Below are positions 25,343-35,398 of a DNA stretch of 64,000 bases, in pieces (within the stretch, counting starts at the first letter, position 1; each line of letters opens with the position of its first letter). The DNA is taken from contig NZ_VTTI01000006.1 of the NCBI RefSeq assembly GCF_008641105.1, forward strand, positions 238,139-302,138, read 5' to 3'. The position numbers were made by a program, and so were the translations under genes. Origin of the DNA: Halopseudomonas salina (GTDB lineage: Bacteria > Pseudomonadota > Gammaproteobacteria > Pseudomonadales > Pseudomonadaceae). The notes below the pieces were generated by a model, which was not told where the DNA came from, did not search any database, and saw only the letters and a list, made by a program, of their open reading frames with translations.

Positions 25343-26407
25343 ATGGAGCCGCTTCTGGACAGTCCAAAGCGTCACCCCGTGATCACCGAGGACCTGGCGC
25401 TGATCTTCTCACGGCCTGAGGATTGGCGTCGCTTCGCCGGCAGTCATGTGCTGATTGCTGGCGCCACCAGCTTTCTGGCGGCCTACCTAGTCGAGTTCTT
25501 TGCCTCGCTGAGCGAATGTTGGCCGGAGCAGCCAGTGGTAATTCACGCCTTGGCGCGGAACTCAGATAAATTACACTCGCGCTTCCCGCACCTGAGCAAG
25601 CAAAGCTGGTTCCGGCCAATAATTCAGGACGTCTGCGACCCTCTCCCGGCAATGGATCACGTGGACTTCATCGTCCATGCGGCTGGCGCGGGCAGCCCAA
25701 AGCAGTACTTGGCCGACCCCATAGGCACTACCCGCTCTAACGTTCTAGGCGTGCTCAACCTGCTTGAATTGGCGCGCCAGCATCAGTCACGCTTGCTGTT
25801 CATGAGCAGCGGTGCGGTCTACGGCCATGGAGATAGCGATAGCCCCATCACTGAAACCGATTATGGCGCCCTGGATCCCTTGGATATCTCCGCCTGCTAC
25901 GGCGAGGGCAAACGAGTAGCTGAGACGCTCTGCGCCGATTACCACCGGCAGCACGGCGTGACGGCTGTCATGGCACGCATCTCCCACACCTATGGTCCGG
26001 GCATCGCGCTGGACGATGGAAGGTCTTTCGCCGATTTCATTGCCGACGCGCTGGCGGGACGAGACATTGTGCTCAGCAGTGATGGCTCTGGCAGTCGGCC
26101 GTTCTGTTATGTGGCTGATGCGACCGCCGCCTTTCTGATCCTGCTACTGCGGGGAGAGGGAGGTAACGCTTACAATGTCGGTCTCGATCAGGAGACGACT
26201 ATCCTCGATCTGGCCAGACTGATCGCGCGGCTTTCACCAACCCCAGGCCTTGAGGTGAGGTGCCCCCCGCATAGTTCGACACGGCAAGCGCTGTTCCGGA
26301 CCGGCGGACATTTCTGCCTCGGCAAGATGGAACGCCTGGGTTGGCGGCCGACCATTTCGCCTGAAGTGGGGTTTGAACGGACCCTGCGCTATTTCATTCA
26401 GTCCTAA
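25343..26407 (+). CDS. NAD-dependent sugar epimerase/dehydratase (extended SDR)
   Basis: 354 residues, beginning one base after the methyltransferase stop. Extended-SDR features are DFIVHAAGAGSPK, FMSSGAVYG, ACYGEGKRVAE (YxxxK), ARISHTYGPG and NVGLDQETTILDLA. The nucleotide loop is altered: GATSFLA (from Gly40) instead of GxxGxxG, so cofactor binding may be unusual. Candidate roles are nucleotide-sugar epimerase, or the reductase acting after a YerE-like step (YerF is also an NAD(P)-dependent sugar reductase). Neither can be decided from sequence. Confidence 0.8.
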   Translation: MEPLLDSPKRHPVITEDLALIFSRPEDWRRFAGSHVLIAGATSFLAAYLVEFFASLSECWPEQPVVIHALARNSDKLHSRFPHLSKQSWFRPIIQDVCDPLPAMDHVDFIVHAAGAGSPKQYLADPIGTTRSNVLGVLNLLELARQHQSRLLFMSSGAVYGHGDSDSPITETDYGALDPLDISACYGEGKRVAETLCADYHRQHGVTAVMARISHTYGPGIALDDGRSFADFIADALAGRDIVLSSDGSGSRPFCYVADATAAFLILLLRGEGGNAYNVGLDQETTILDLARLIARLSPTPGLEVRCPPHSSTRQALFRTGGHFCLGKMERLGWRPTISPEVGFERTLRYFIQS

Positions 26408-26420
26408 ATGGAAGCTCGAA

Positions 26421-27380
26421 ATGGAAAAAATCAATAATAATCGCCTGGTTTTGGCCAAGGTAAAGTTCGATGCCGGCGAAATAGACAAATTTCAGTATGC
26501 TGAATACATCAATGATCAGCACGCCAGACTCTTCGACTATCCGCAGTTCCTGGCGGGGACCGATGTTCAGGAAATTCGCATTACCGCACAAGGGGTCGTG
26601 GTGACCTCTGCCGCTCATGGCATCGCCATGTTTATAGATGCCGTGGATCTGCACGCCACGCCCTACACCCTGCTTGACTTCGGTAGCTATGAGACAGATG
26701 AAACCAGTTTCCTTAAATCGGTGCTCTGTGATGGAGAGGTATTTCTCGACATCGGCGCCAACCTCGGTTGGTACTCTCTGGTGCTGGGCCGCAACTGCCC
26801 CAAGTCAAGAATCTATGCCTTTGAGCCGATTCCGTCCACGGTGGAGGTGCTGGAGAAGAATATCCGCCTCAACGGCCTTGAGAATATCGAGACGGTCTGC
26901 ATGGGTATGTTCAACAAGGAAGACGAGCTGAACTTCCTCTTCGCCCCCGACGTGTCCGGCGCCACCTCGCTGAAGATGACTGGACAGTCCAGAGGACGTA
27001 CTTCAATCCAGAATGTGACGTGCCGAACAACCACCCTGGACGTCTTTTGCGCCAGCCGCGACATAGTACCTTCGCTGCTGAAGATCGATGTGGAAGGCGC
27101 GGAGTTGATGGTAGTGCAGGGCGGCGAGAAGATCTTGGAAAGCACCCCGATCATCTTGATGGAGCTGTTGCGAAAGTGGTCCCGCGAGTTTGGTTACCAC
27201 CCCAACGACGTGTTCACTCTGTTGGAGAGATACGGTTATCGAGCCTGGGTGTTCGCCGAGGATCACAAGCTAGAGGGCTGTCCTCGCGTTACCGAAAACA
27301 CCATGCAGACAAACTACGTCTTCATGCATCCACAAAAGCACGCAGATGTGATTTCCCAGTGGGAATTGCCCGCCCGATAG
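26421..27380 (+). CDS. FkbM-family methyltransferase
   Basis: 319 residues from the ATG at 26421, where the protein-like sequence begins (MEKINNNRLVLAK). The SAM-binding motif I is VFLDIGANLGWYSLVLG, followed by YAFEPIPSTVEVLEKN and LLKIDVEGAELMVVQGG, all typical of FkbM enzymes. It is the third methyltransferase in the operon and probably O-methylates the glycan. It lies 13 bases after the epimerase stop. The longer open frame from 26373 overlaps the epimerase and is not needed. Confidence 0.85.
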   Translation: MEKINNNRLVLAKVKFDAGEIDKFQYAEYINDQHARLFDYPQFLAGTDVQEIRITAQGVVVTSAAHGIAMFIDAVDLHATPYTLLDFGSYETDETSFLKSVLCDGEVFLDIGANLGWYSLVLGRNCPKSRIYAFEPIPSTVEVLEKNIRLNGLENIETVCMGMFNKEDELNFLFAPDVSGATSLKMTGQSRGRTSIQNVTCRTTTLDVFCASRDIVPSLLKIDVEGAELMVVQGGEKILESTPIILMELLRKWSREFGYHPNDVFTLLERYGYRAWVFAEDHKLEGCPRVTENTMQTNYVFMHPQKHADVISQWELPAR

Positions 27381-27391
27381 AGGTTTGTCCC

Positions 27392-28696
27392 ATGCTCGCG
27401 CCAACGGCCATGAAATACGGTCTTATCACCAATGTAATGACATTTGGCCACCTTACGGCCGGAAGCCGGAGTAATCTTGGCGACGATATCCAGACTCATG
27501 CGGTCGAGCATTTGTACGCTTTTATGGGTATTACGCCAGACCAGATTGTGCGGCTGAACCGATATGAATTCCAGGAGTATGACGGGCGCCACGGCTATAT
27601 CCTCATGCCGATGTGTGGCTATTTCACCTTGGGTAACGCGCAAAGTCCATTGCCTCTATCGCCCTACATCATTCCGGTATACTTCAGCTTTGGGCTCTCC
27701 AGCGATGTCGATGATCCTGCAGACTTGGACCATTTTCGCCGCTACGAGCCCATAGGTACCCGAGACGAACGGGTTATGCAGATGTTCCGCTCGCGCGGCG
27801 TTGCTGCCTTCCTTTCGGGATGTTTGACCATCATTTTCCCTCGCCGCGAGCATGCCCCGGTAAAGGGCAAGGTGTTTCTTGTAGATGTGCCGAACGAAGT
27901 GCTGGAGCACATGCCCCGGGAGCTTCTCGACAAGGCGGAGCATCTGACACACGTATACCCATACGAGCGCATTCCCTCCGACCAGAAGGAAGCTGATCGT
28001 CTGGACGCTCTGGCGCGTGAATTATGCAAACGCTATGCGGACGAGGGCGTTCTGGTCGTGACCAGCCGTCTGCATTGCGCTGCTCCCTGTATCGCGATGG
28101 GGATTCCTACAATCGTTGTTGCTCACAATATCAGTGATCGTTTCGCGTGGCTGGATCGTTATGTGAAGATCCACACTCACGAAACCTTTGCCCAGATCAA
28201 CTGGAATCCTAGCGTGCCTGATCTGGAGGAAACCAAGCAGATGATACTTGGCGCGGCTGCCAGACAGATTGTCCGGGCTCGCGAGCGCTGGGCACCATGG
28301 GCTGAAATCAGCGCGTTCTACGAAAGCCGTGAGTCTAGTCAGTACAACCATATGATGACGCAAGCTTTGGAGCAGATGCTGCCTCCTGGTCGAGTTCCCC
28401 TGCGCTTTGCTTTTTGGGGAGCCAATACCCACGGTGTTCGCCTGAGTCGTGCCATCGGAGAGCTGCGGCCGGGCAGCGAGCTGGTCGCAGTAATTGATGA
28501 ATATTTGCAAGCAGATCGCTTCTGTGGCGTATCGGTGGTGCGCTCGGATGCTCTGGATGGACTGCGGCGTGAGGGCGTATACGTTTTTATCTCGACGTTT
28601 GCAGGACGGGAATATGCCGAGACGCGCCTACAGGAAAAAGGGGTCGAGCATGGCTGTTTGTTCCACGACCTGTTGACTTTTCATGCGCTCTCTTAA
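27392..28696 (+). CDS. Polysaccharide pyruvyl transferase-family protein
   Basis: 434 residues from the ATG at 27392 (an ATG at 27410 is also possible). Residues about 10-330 are a PS_pyruv_trans domain with NLGDDIQTHAVEHLY and the family signature VVTSRLHCAAPCIAMGIPTIVV. Members add a pyruvate ketal to a sugar, or act as related GT-B transferases. Residues about 340-434 form an extra Rossmann-like domain (FAFWGANTHGVRLSRAI, VAVIDEYLQADRFCG) similar to the N-terminal domain of the FkbM protein encoded at 18722. An open frame extending upstream to 27020 overlaps the methyltransferase gene and is a shadow. Confidence 0.8.
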   Translation: MLAPTAMKYGLITNVMTFGHLTAGSRSNLGDDIQTHAVEHLYAFMGITPDQIVRLNRYEFQEYDGRHGYILMPMCGYFTLGNAQSPLPLSPYIIPVYFSFGLSSDVDDPADLDHFRRYEPIGTRDERVMQMFRSRGVAAFLSGCLTIIFPRREHAPVKGKVFLVDVPNEVLEHMPRELLDKAEHLTHVYPYERIPSDQKEADRLDALARELCKRYADEGVLVVTSRLHCAAPCIAMGIPTIVVAHNISDRFAWLDRYVKIHTHETFAQINWNPSVPDLEETKQMILGAAARQIVRARERWAPWAEISAFYESRESSQYNHMMTQALEQMLPPGRVPLRFAFWGANTHGVRLSRAIGELRPGSELVAVIDEYLQADRFCGVSVVRSDALDGLRREGVYVFISTFAGREYAETRLQEKGVEHGCLFHDLLTFHALS

Positions 28697-28818
28697 GCAA
28701 GTTGGCGGTATAGAACAATTGCCTGACTGGTATGGGCACGTATTGGCTGAAGGCATCTGGCTTGTGGCGAAGTCACTTGCAGGGATGTCTTTCCAGGTAC
28801 AAAAGAAGGAAGTTGGGA

Positions 28819-31800
28819 ATGATGGAGTTTGACTTGATGGCCGGAGGTCGTTGCCACGGCAAGCCGTGGCGGGTAGGGATCGCAGGCGTCAGCAGTGCCG
28901 ACCCGGAGCGGCCTTTCGTTCTTAGCGACGCACTCTGGCTGGATTTGATGCGTCAACTGCCCTGGCAACAGCTGAAAGCTTATGCCGGAGTCCATGGATT
29001 GATCTTTGAGCCGATTTTGCACGGCGACAATGTTGATCATGATGCCCTGTTATTAGTGCTGAGCGATCATTCCGGGCAACTGCTAACGGGGTTGAGTTCG
29101 CAGGTTCGTCGTTACCTACTGCTACGAGGCAATCAAGCACGCGTGGCCCCCGAACACGAGACTTCGTTCTCACGAGTTTTTCTTCCTCTCGGCGAGCCAT
29201 TCACCGATGGCCAATTGGTTTCCCTGAATCAAGCATTTACCCTGCCGGCATCCTCGGTCAGCAAATATGAATGGTTACCCTGTGATGATGAGCCTGAATT
29301 GCCAGGCTTACTCCCGCGGCAATGGTGCGAATGTCTGGAAACTGGTCGCGTGCCGGTGCATCTAGGCAACTGGTCGGTTCCTGAATGGGTCCCGCAAGGT
29401 AGCTATATCGAGGGACATGATCGGCATGGTCAAACCTCGCTGCAGGATTACTGTAACGCGCGTGTGCAGGCCGCTGGCGAAAAGCTTTATGCTTTTTTTG
29501 CGAATAAGAGCAGCTACCCCTATTCTAGCGATTTCTGGGTTACAGCGCTAACGGCTGCTATTGCTGGTGATGCCGCTACAGTTCGCGACTCGAGACCTTT
29601 GCTCAGTGTCATCATTCCGGCCTACAACTATGGTCGGTTCCTGAAGCAAACCATCTTGTCGGTATTGGATCAGGGCTATAAAAACATAGAGATCCTGGTG
29701 CTCGATAACGCATCAACCGACAACACCGCTGAGGCTGTGCGCTCGTTTGCCGATGAGCCTCGTGTCCGCTATATCCGCAACTCACGCAATGTGGGCCCCA
29801 GCTATAACGTACTCAACGGTATCCAGATCGCTCAGGGGCACTACCTGTCGCTGCTGATGGCTGACGATTATTACAACCCTGGTTTCTTGTCCAGCCTGCT
29901 GCCCCGCATGCTAGAAAATCCTGAAGTGGTTGTTGGATATACGGCGATCCGCTGGGTGAATGAGCAGGGAAATATGCTCAATATGCCCAGGCATCCGGGT
30001 TACAAAGATCAGGATTATGTGGGAGGTCGCAACGAGGTCGCGGACTTGTTGGTTCATGACAGCTACATCCCCCCGTCTGCCACGCTGATCCAGCGTGATC
30101 CCTTCTTGCAGGTTTGGCGGAGAGATTCAAAGCTCAATGGCGCCGGTGACTGGCTCTCGATGTTGCAAGTGGCAGAAAAATATCCTGACTTTATCTTCCT
30201 GAGCAAACCTGGGGTCACCTATCGAGCCCACTCTGCTCAACTCTCGACCGAGTTCTATTCTTCCAGTGCGCCGCTAGCTGACCATATACGCATAGTCGAG
30301 GGAGTCTTCGAGCGCGGGGCGGAGAATAAGCTCCGAGATCATGAACTCAGTGTTGCCGCGCATCTTCGCCGGCGCCTCGCTTTGTATCCAGGTGAACAGT
30401 CCTCGTCTTTGGGATTGCGAGTGAGTCAGCTATGTGAACGGCTAGAAGCGTTGGCTGAGTCTAATGGGCAGCCTCTGTTCGCTATCGTGCTTACCACCTA
30501 TAACCGCCCAGCCATGCTGATGGATGCCCTGCGTAGCCTGGCCGAGCAGAGCCTGCAGGATTTTGAAGTCATTCTGGTCAACGATCACGGTGATCCGGTC
30601 GAGTCGTTGCTTGATGGCTTTGATTTTCCCCTGACCTACTTGCGCCAGGGCGCGAATAGAGGCCCGGCTGCCGCTCGTAATGCGGCGCTGCGGTTAGCGA
30701 GGGGCCGCTATGTTGCTTACCTTGATGATGATGACGTCTTCCTGCCCGACCACCTTCAGTCGCTGGCTATTGCGATAAAGAGCTATCCTGACGCCGTCGT
30801 TTACGCGAATGCGGTGTTTGTTACCGAGAAGCTGGAACAGGACTCCCGTATCGAGTTGGTTCGTGAGGATCGCTATGTTCACGATATCTACTCGAAGGAA
30901 CGGCTGTTCGTCGACAATTACATACCGGTCAACACCTTTGCATGCGCAAGAAGTCTTGCGATAGCGGCTGGTGATTTTGATGAAACCTTGTCAGGGCTGG
31001 AGGACTGGGATTTTCTTCTGCGCCTGGCCTCCCGTGCACAGTTCATACACCTGCAGCAGACCACCGTTGAAGTCAGGATGCGCGTGGCTGACGAAACGTC
31101 TGAACGGCGATCAGAGCAAGCTGCAAAGAACTACGCCGAGCTTTACCAGGAAATCTACCGTCGCCATTCTGATCTGGGCAGCGAACAGGTTCGCCAGGGA
31201 CGCGCCGCGCAGTTGCGTAGACTGGGAGTCGTTGCAAAGGGTGCCCCGGCATCCGTACGCACCTGGCTGGCTGCCAGAACCCTGACGCCAGTGCAGCAGC
31301 GTTTGATCGCCGAGTATACGGAGAAACAGAAGGATCATACGGCGCAACTGGGAGTGGTGATCATTGATCTGGATGGTGACACTGAGGGGCTGACCCGCAG
31401 TCTCGATTCGATACAGAATTTTGTCGCGGTCAATAATGTCAATCCCCTGGTGCTGAGCACTTCATCCAAGCCGGAAGGTCATCTGGGCTCCTGGTTTCAG
31501 GTTCAGCCGGATAACTGGGTCGCTACACTCAACGAGCTGCTCGTGGCCGATAACAGTGACTGGATTATGCTGGTGCGCGCAGGCGACGAATTGACCGCCA
31601 GCGGTTTGCAGATGACTTCGCTGGAACTCCTGGCCGATCCGCAGTGCCGCGGCATCTACTGCGACGCACTTTATCGTCAGGACGACGATGACTATGGCGC
31701 TGCGCTGCGTCCTGACTTCAATCTTGATTACCTACTCAGCTTTCCACGTGGGGTTGCGCAGCATTGGCTGTTTAATCGCAAACACCTACTCAGTCTTGAT

Positions 31801-33879
31801 GGCTTTGACGAGCAGATGGGCGAGGCCATGGAACTGGACCTGATCCTGCGTCTGGTCAATCAGGAAGGTATCAGCGGCCTTGGCCATATCCCCGAACCTC
31901 TCGTCATTTCGGCAGCGCCTACCCTGCGCGACAGCCCGGACGAACGCTCAGCGATACTCTCGCATCTCCAGGCTCGCGGCTATTCAAAGGCACAATTGAG
32001 TAGCGTCCGTCCTGGCCAGTACAGGGTGGAATATGGGCATTCGGAACAACCAATGGTCTCGGTGGTGATTGTTGTGCGCGACGATTTGGCGATGGCCCAG
32101 CGCTGTGTCATGAGTGTTCTCGAAAATACTCACTACCCCAACTACGAAATTTTACTGATCGATAATCAGAGCCAGAGGTCGCCGACACTCGATTGGTTGA
32201 AGGGTGTCGAGCAAATGGGTAGCGAACAGATAAAGGTAATGCGCTCCCCGGAGCGTTTGAGTCACAGCGAAGCCTGTAATCAGGCCGCATTGAACGCCAG
32301 CGGTGATTACCTGTTGCTCTTGCGCCCAGATGTAGCGGTGATTGATGCAGATTGGCTGGATGCATTGATGAATCACGGTCAAAGACCGGAAGTCGGCGTA
32401 GTGGGTGCGCGTACGGTGAATTCGGAAGGTCTGGTTACGCACGCGGGCCTCGTGCTCGGACTGGAAGGCCCCGCTGCCGGCATGTTTCTGGGTGAGTCAC
32501 TGGATGCTACAGGATACATGCAGCGTCTACAGGTAGATCAGAACATCAGCGCTGTGGCTGACAGCTGCCTGTTGGTGCGCAAGTCGCTATATGTTGACGT
32601 GGGCGGCATGGATGCCAAGCACTTTGCTGATCAGGGGAGCGATGTCGATCTCTGCCTGCGTATTACTGATAGCGGACATATGCTGGTCTGGACGCCTAGA
32701 GCTACCTTGCTTCATAGCGCTGAAAAAAAGGCTATGCCAGTTGCGGTCGAAGATGCGCTTTTCGCTCGCTGGTTGCCTCGTTTAGCGCGGGACCCTGCTT
32801 ATAACCCCAACTTCTCGCTAGCCAAGCCGGGCGGCTTCAAGCTGGCTGATCCGCAGATATCCTGGCGACCTCTGAATGTCTTTCGTCCGGTACCTGTCAT
32901 CTTGGCGCATCCTGCTGATGAAACCGGGTGTGGGCAGTATCGGGTCATTCAACCTTTTAGCGCGTTGAAGACAGCTGGTTTGATTGATGGTGCCCTTTCT
33001 CGCGGGCTGATGCATGTCACTGATCTTGAACGCTACGATCCGGATGTGGTGGTTCTGCAGCGACAAATAAGCAACGAACGGCTTGAGGCGATGCGGCGGA
33101 TGCGTGCATTTTCCAGGGCCTTCAAAGTCTATGAGCTGGACGACTATTTGCCGAATCTACCGCTTAAAAGTGTGCATAGAAGTCACATGCCCAAGGATAT
33201 TGTCAAATCCTTGCGGCGTGGCTTGTCTTTTGTCAATCGTTTTGTCGTTTCCACAGACGCCATCGCCGAAGCTTTTGGCGACTTCCATTCGGATATACGT
33301 GTCAGGCAGAACACGCTCGATCCGCTACTGTGGAGGGGGAGTTTACCCGTCAGCTACAGGCGTACCGCCAAAAAGCCGCGTGTGGGGTGGGCAGGTGGGG
33401 CGAGTCACACGGGTGATCTGGAAATGATTGAGGATGTAGTCAAAGCGCTTTCTGACGAGGTGGAATGGGTGTTCTTCGGGATGTGCCCTGACAAATTAAG
33501 GCCCTATATCCATGAGTATCATCCTGGTGTTCCGATCGCACAGTATCCGGCGGCGTTGGCGCGGCTAAATCTAGACCTGGCTCTTGCCCCGGTAGAACAG
33601 AACTTGTTCAACGAATGCAAAAGTAACCTAAGGCTTCTGGAATACGGCGCATGCGGCTATCCGGTGATATGTAGCGAACTGCGCTGTTATGAAGGCGACT
33701 TGCCGGTTACACGGGTCAAAAATCGCTACAAGGACTGGGTCGAGGCAATACGGATGCATCTTGCAGACCTTGACGCCAGTGAGGCCATGGGCGACGCCCT
33801 TCGAGATGCGGTGACTAGCCAATGGATGCTTGAAGGGGCGAATCTCGATCTTTGGCGTAAGGCGTGGTTGCCGGAATGA
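28819..33879 (+). CDS. Giant multi-module glycosyltransferase (FgtA-like)
   Basis: 1686 residues from the ATG at 28819 (AGAAGGAAG site upstream). Residues 1-255 are not recognised. GT-A (family 2) modules are at about 260-480 (SVIIPAYNYGRFLKQTI, LLMADDYY), 552-760 (AIVLTTYNRPAMLMDAL, YLDDDDVFLP), a weak one at 843-1030 (VVIIDLDGDTEGL, no clear DxD) and 1078-1300 (VSVVIVVRDDLAMAQR, LLLRPDVAV). A GT-B-like module is at about 1355-1686 (ETGCGQYRVIQP, VYELDDYLPN, SNLRLLEYGACGYPVI). It sits immediately before fliC, as the fgt genes do in Pseudomonas, and probably builds and attaches the flagellin glycan in the cytoplasm. Confidence 0.85.
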   Translation: MMEFDLMAGGRCHGKPWRVGIAGVSSADPERPFVLSDALWLDLMRQLPWQQLKAYAGVHGLIFEPILHGDNVDHDALLLVLSDHSGQLLTGLSSQVRRYLLLRGNQARVAPEHETSFSRVFLPLGEPFTDGQLVSLNQAFTLPASSVSKYEWLPCDDEPELPGLLPRQWCECLETGRVPVHLGNWSVPEWVPQGSYIEGHDRHGQTSLQDYCNARVQAAGEKLYAFFANKSSYPYSSDFWVTALTAAIAGDAATVRDSRPLLSVIIPAYNYGRFLKQTILSVLDQGYKNIEILVLDNASTDNTAEAVRSFADEPRVRYIRNSRNVGPSYNVLNGIQIAQGHYLSLLMADDYYNPGFLSSLLPRMLENPEVVVGYTAIRWVNEQGNMLNMPRHPGYKDQDYVGGRNEVADLLVHDSYIPPSATLIQRDPFLQVWRRDSKLNGAGDWLSMLQVAEKYPDFIFLSKPGVTYRAHSAQLSTEFYSSSAPLADHIRIVEGVFERGAENKLRDHELSVAAHLRRRLALYPGEQSSSLGLRVSQLCERLEALAESNGQPLFAIVLTTYNRPAMLMDALRSLAEQSLQDFEVILVNDHGDPVESLLDGFDFPLTYLRQGANRGPAAARNAALRLARGRYVAYLDDDDVFLPDHLQSLAIAIKSYPDAVVYANAVFVTEKLEQDSRIELVREDRYVHDIYSKERLFVDNYIPVNTFACARSLAIAAGDFDETLSGLEDWDFLLRLASRAQFIHLQQTTVEVRMRVADETSERRSEQAAKNYAELYQEIYRRHSDLGSEQVRQGRAAQLRRLGVVAKGAPASVRTWLAARTLTPVQQRLIAEYTEKQKDHTAQLGVVIIDLDGDTEGLTRSLDSIQNFVAVNNVNPLVLSTSSKPEGHLGSWFQVQPDNWVATLNELLVADNSDWIMLVRAGDELTASGLQMTSLELLADPQCRGIYCDALYRQDDDDYGAALRPDFNLDYLLSFPRGVAQHWLFNRKHLLSLDGFDEQMGEAMELDLILRLVNQEGISGLGHIPEPLVISAAPTLRDSPDERSAILSHLQARGYSKAQLSSVRPGQYRVEYGHSEQPMVSVVIVVRDDLAMAQRCVMSVLENTHYPNYEILLIDNQSQRSPTLDWLKGVEQMGSEQIKVMRSPERLSHSEACNQAALNASGDYLLLLRPDVAVIDADWLDALMNHGQRPEVGVVGARTVNSEGLVTHAGLVLGLEGPAAGMFLGESLDATGYMQRLQVDQNISAVADSCLLVRKSLYVDVGGMDAKHFADQGSDVDLCLRITDSGHMLVWTPRATLLHSAEKKAMPVAVEDALFARWLPRLARDPAYNPNFSLAKPGGFKLADPQISWRPLNVFRPVPVILAHPADETGCGQYRVIQPFSALKTAGLIDGALSRGLMHVTDLERYDPDVVVLQRQISNERLEAMRRMRAFSRAFKVYELDDYLPNLPLKSVHRSHMPKDIVKSLRRGLSFVNRFVVSTDAIAEAFGDFHSDIRVRQNTLDPLLWRGSLPVSYRRTAKKPRVGWAGGASHTGDLEMIEDVVKALSDEVEWVFFGMCPDKLRPYIHEYHPGVPIAQYPAALARLNLDLALAPVEQNLFNECKSNLRLLEYGACGYPVICSELRCYEGDLPVTRVKNRYKDWVEAIRMHLADLDASEAMGDALRDAVTSQWMLEGANLDLWRKAWLPE

Positions 33880-34000
33880 TCTTCCAGTTGCCGAGTTAAA
33901 GAATGTCCGAATGTGGACGATAAGAGGGTAGGGCTGGTTGGTATCTCGGCCTCGCCACATTAGGTGCAGGCGGGTTGACAAAGATTTTTTTCAAAACCCC

Positions 34001-34027
34001 TAAAGCTTTGGTGAGTGGCGTCGATAC
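34001..34027 (+). promoter_or_regulatory. FliA (sigma28) promoter for fliC
   Basis: TAAA (34001-34004), a 15-base spacer, then GTCGATAC (34020-34027): very close to the sigma28 consensus TAAA-N15-GCCGATAA, with exact spacing. It lies about 95 bases before the fliC start and fits late-class flagellin expression after hook completion. Confidence 0.88.
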
Positions 34028-34120
34028 AGTACTTGAATGCGAACTCAATGGGTGCCTGGGCAAAGCCGGCCCTGAGATCGCTGCTCAGGCAAACATAACC
34101 AAGTTTACGAGGTACTTACC

Positions 34121-35323
34121 ATGGCTCTTACAGTCAACACAAACGTAGCTTCACTCAACGCCCAGCGTAACTTGGGTGCATCTTCCAACAACCTGCAGAC
34201 TTCCCTGCAGCGTTTGTCTTCCGGTTCGCAGATCAACAGCGCCAAGGACGACGCGGCTGGCCTGCAGATCGCCAACCGTCTGACCAGCCAGATCAATGGT
34301 CTCGGTGTTGCTACCAAGAACGCCAACAACGGCATCTCGATCGCTCAGACTGCCGAAGGCGCTCTGCAGGAATCCACCAACATCCTGCAGCGTATGCGTG
34401 ATCTGTCCCTGCAGTCGGCAAACGGCTCCAACAGCGACACCGAGCGTGACGCCTTGAATTCTGAAGTGACCGAGTTGAAGAAAGAGTTGGACCGGATTTC
34501 CAACACCACTGCATTCGGTGGCAAGAAGCTGTTTGATGGCAGCTTCGGAACCGAAACCTTCCAGGTTGGTAGTGCTGCGAACGAAGCGATCAGTCTCAAG
34601 CTGGACGAGGTTAGCACCAAGGAATTGAAATCCGATTCCATCAGCAGCGGTACCATTGCTACACAAGCCGCAGCAACGGCTAGCGGTGCGGTTGCTGTAA
34701 GCTTCACTGTGGAGCAGGGCAGTGCAGACGGTACTGATCGCGTATTTACCATCAGCGCTGAATATGCCTCCGGCGCCACCGCTGCCGAGCAGACCCAGCT
34801 GCTGGCAACAGTTATCAACGATGCCAACATGGGTGTAGGTGCGTTCGTCAACGACGCTGGTGGAATTGACGTCATCACTGATGCTGATCTTGGTACTGCC
34901 AACAAGGGTGAGCTGTCGATCGCATTCGCTACTGACACCACTGCTGCTGCTGCCGAAACGGCCGCCAGCGGTGGGACTGCAGTGGCGCTGGCCGATGTTA
35001 CATCTAATAACTCTGTGAAAGATATCGACATCACGTCTGCCAAAGGTGCTCAGGAAGCCGTCTACATCATCGACGCCGCCCTGCAGTCCATCGATAGCCA
35101 GCGTGCGGACCTGGGTGCTGCCCAGAACCGCTTCCAGTCGACTATCAGCAACCTGCAGAACGTGTCCGAGAATGCTTCTTCCGCTCGCGGCCGGATTCAG
35201 GATACCGACTTCGCTGCTGAAACTGCGAAGCTGACCAAGAACCAGATCCTCCAGCAGGCTGGTACTTCAATCCTGGCCCAGGCCAACCAGCTGCCCCAGG
35301 CCGTCCTCAGCCTCTTGGGCTAA
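34121..35323 (+). CDS. fliC: Flagellin
   Basis: Filament subunit of 400 residues. Conserved D0/D1 ends are at residues 1-165 ([38 protein letters not shown]) and about 315-400 ([20 protein letters not shown], ending in [10 protein letters not shown]). The [10 protein letters not shown] stretch is the region recognised by TLR5 in gammaproteobacterial flagellins. The middle (about 170-310) is short, variable and rich in Ala, Thr, Ser, Gly and Asp, the expected surface for O-glycosylation by the products of the upstream operon. It is followed by a strong terminator. Secreted by the flagellar export apparatus. Confidence 0.97.
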   Translation: MALTVNTNVASLNAQRNLGASSNNLQTSLQRLSSGSQINSAKDDAAGLQIANRLTSQINGLGVATKNANNGISIAQTAEGALQESTNILQRMRDLSLQSANGSNSDTERDALNSEVTELKKELDRISNTTAFGGKKLFDGSFGTETFQVGSAANEAISLKLDEVSTKELKSDSISSGTIATQAAATASGAVAVSFTVEQGSADGTDRVFTISAEYASGATAAEQTQLLATVINDANMGVGAFVNDAGGIDVITDADLGTANKGELSIAFATDTTAAAAETAASGGTAVALADVTSNNSVKDIDITSAKGAQEAVYIIDAALQSIDSQRADLGAAQNRFQSTISNLQNVSENASSARGRIQDTDFAAETAKLTKNQILQQAGTSILAQANQLPQAVLSLLG

Positions 35324-35343
35324 GGTCGAATAGGAGCTAGACT

Positions 35344-35379
35344 GCGGGGGGAGGGCTGAAAGCCTTCCCTCCGCTTTTT
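35344..35379 (+). terminator. Rho-independent terminator after fliC
   Basis: A GC-rich hairpin (GCGGGGGGAGGGCT, loop GAA, AGCCTTCCCTCCGC) is followed by a T run, about 20 bases past the fliC stop. It separates the highly expressed flagellin from flaG. Confidence 0.88.
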
Positions 35380-35398
35380 CCTTTGCGAGGTAAGCACC

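Noticed and set aside
28732..28818. Upstream extension of the giant glycosyltransferase gene to 28732
   Set aside because: The ATG at 28819 has a better ribosome-binding site and the extension has no protein-like character.
28690..28818. Possible sigma54 promoter before the giant glycosyltransferase (TTGGC...TTGCC)
   Set aside because: GG-to-GC spacing is 17 rather than 12 bases, and another candidate lacks TTGC.
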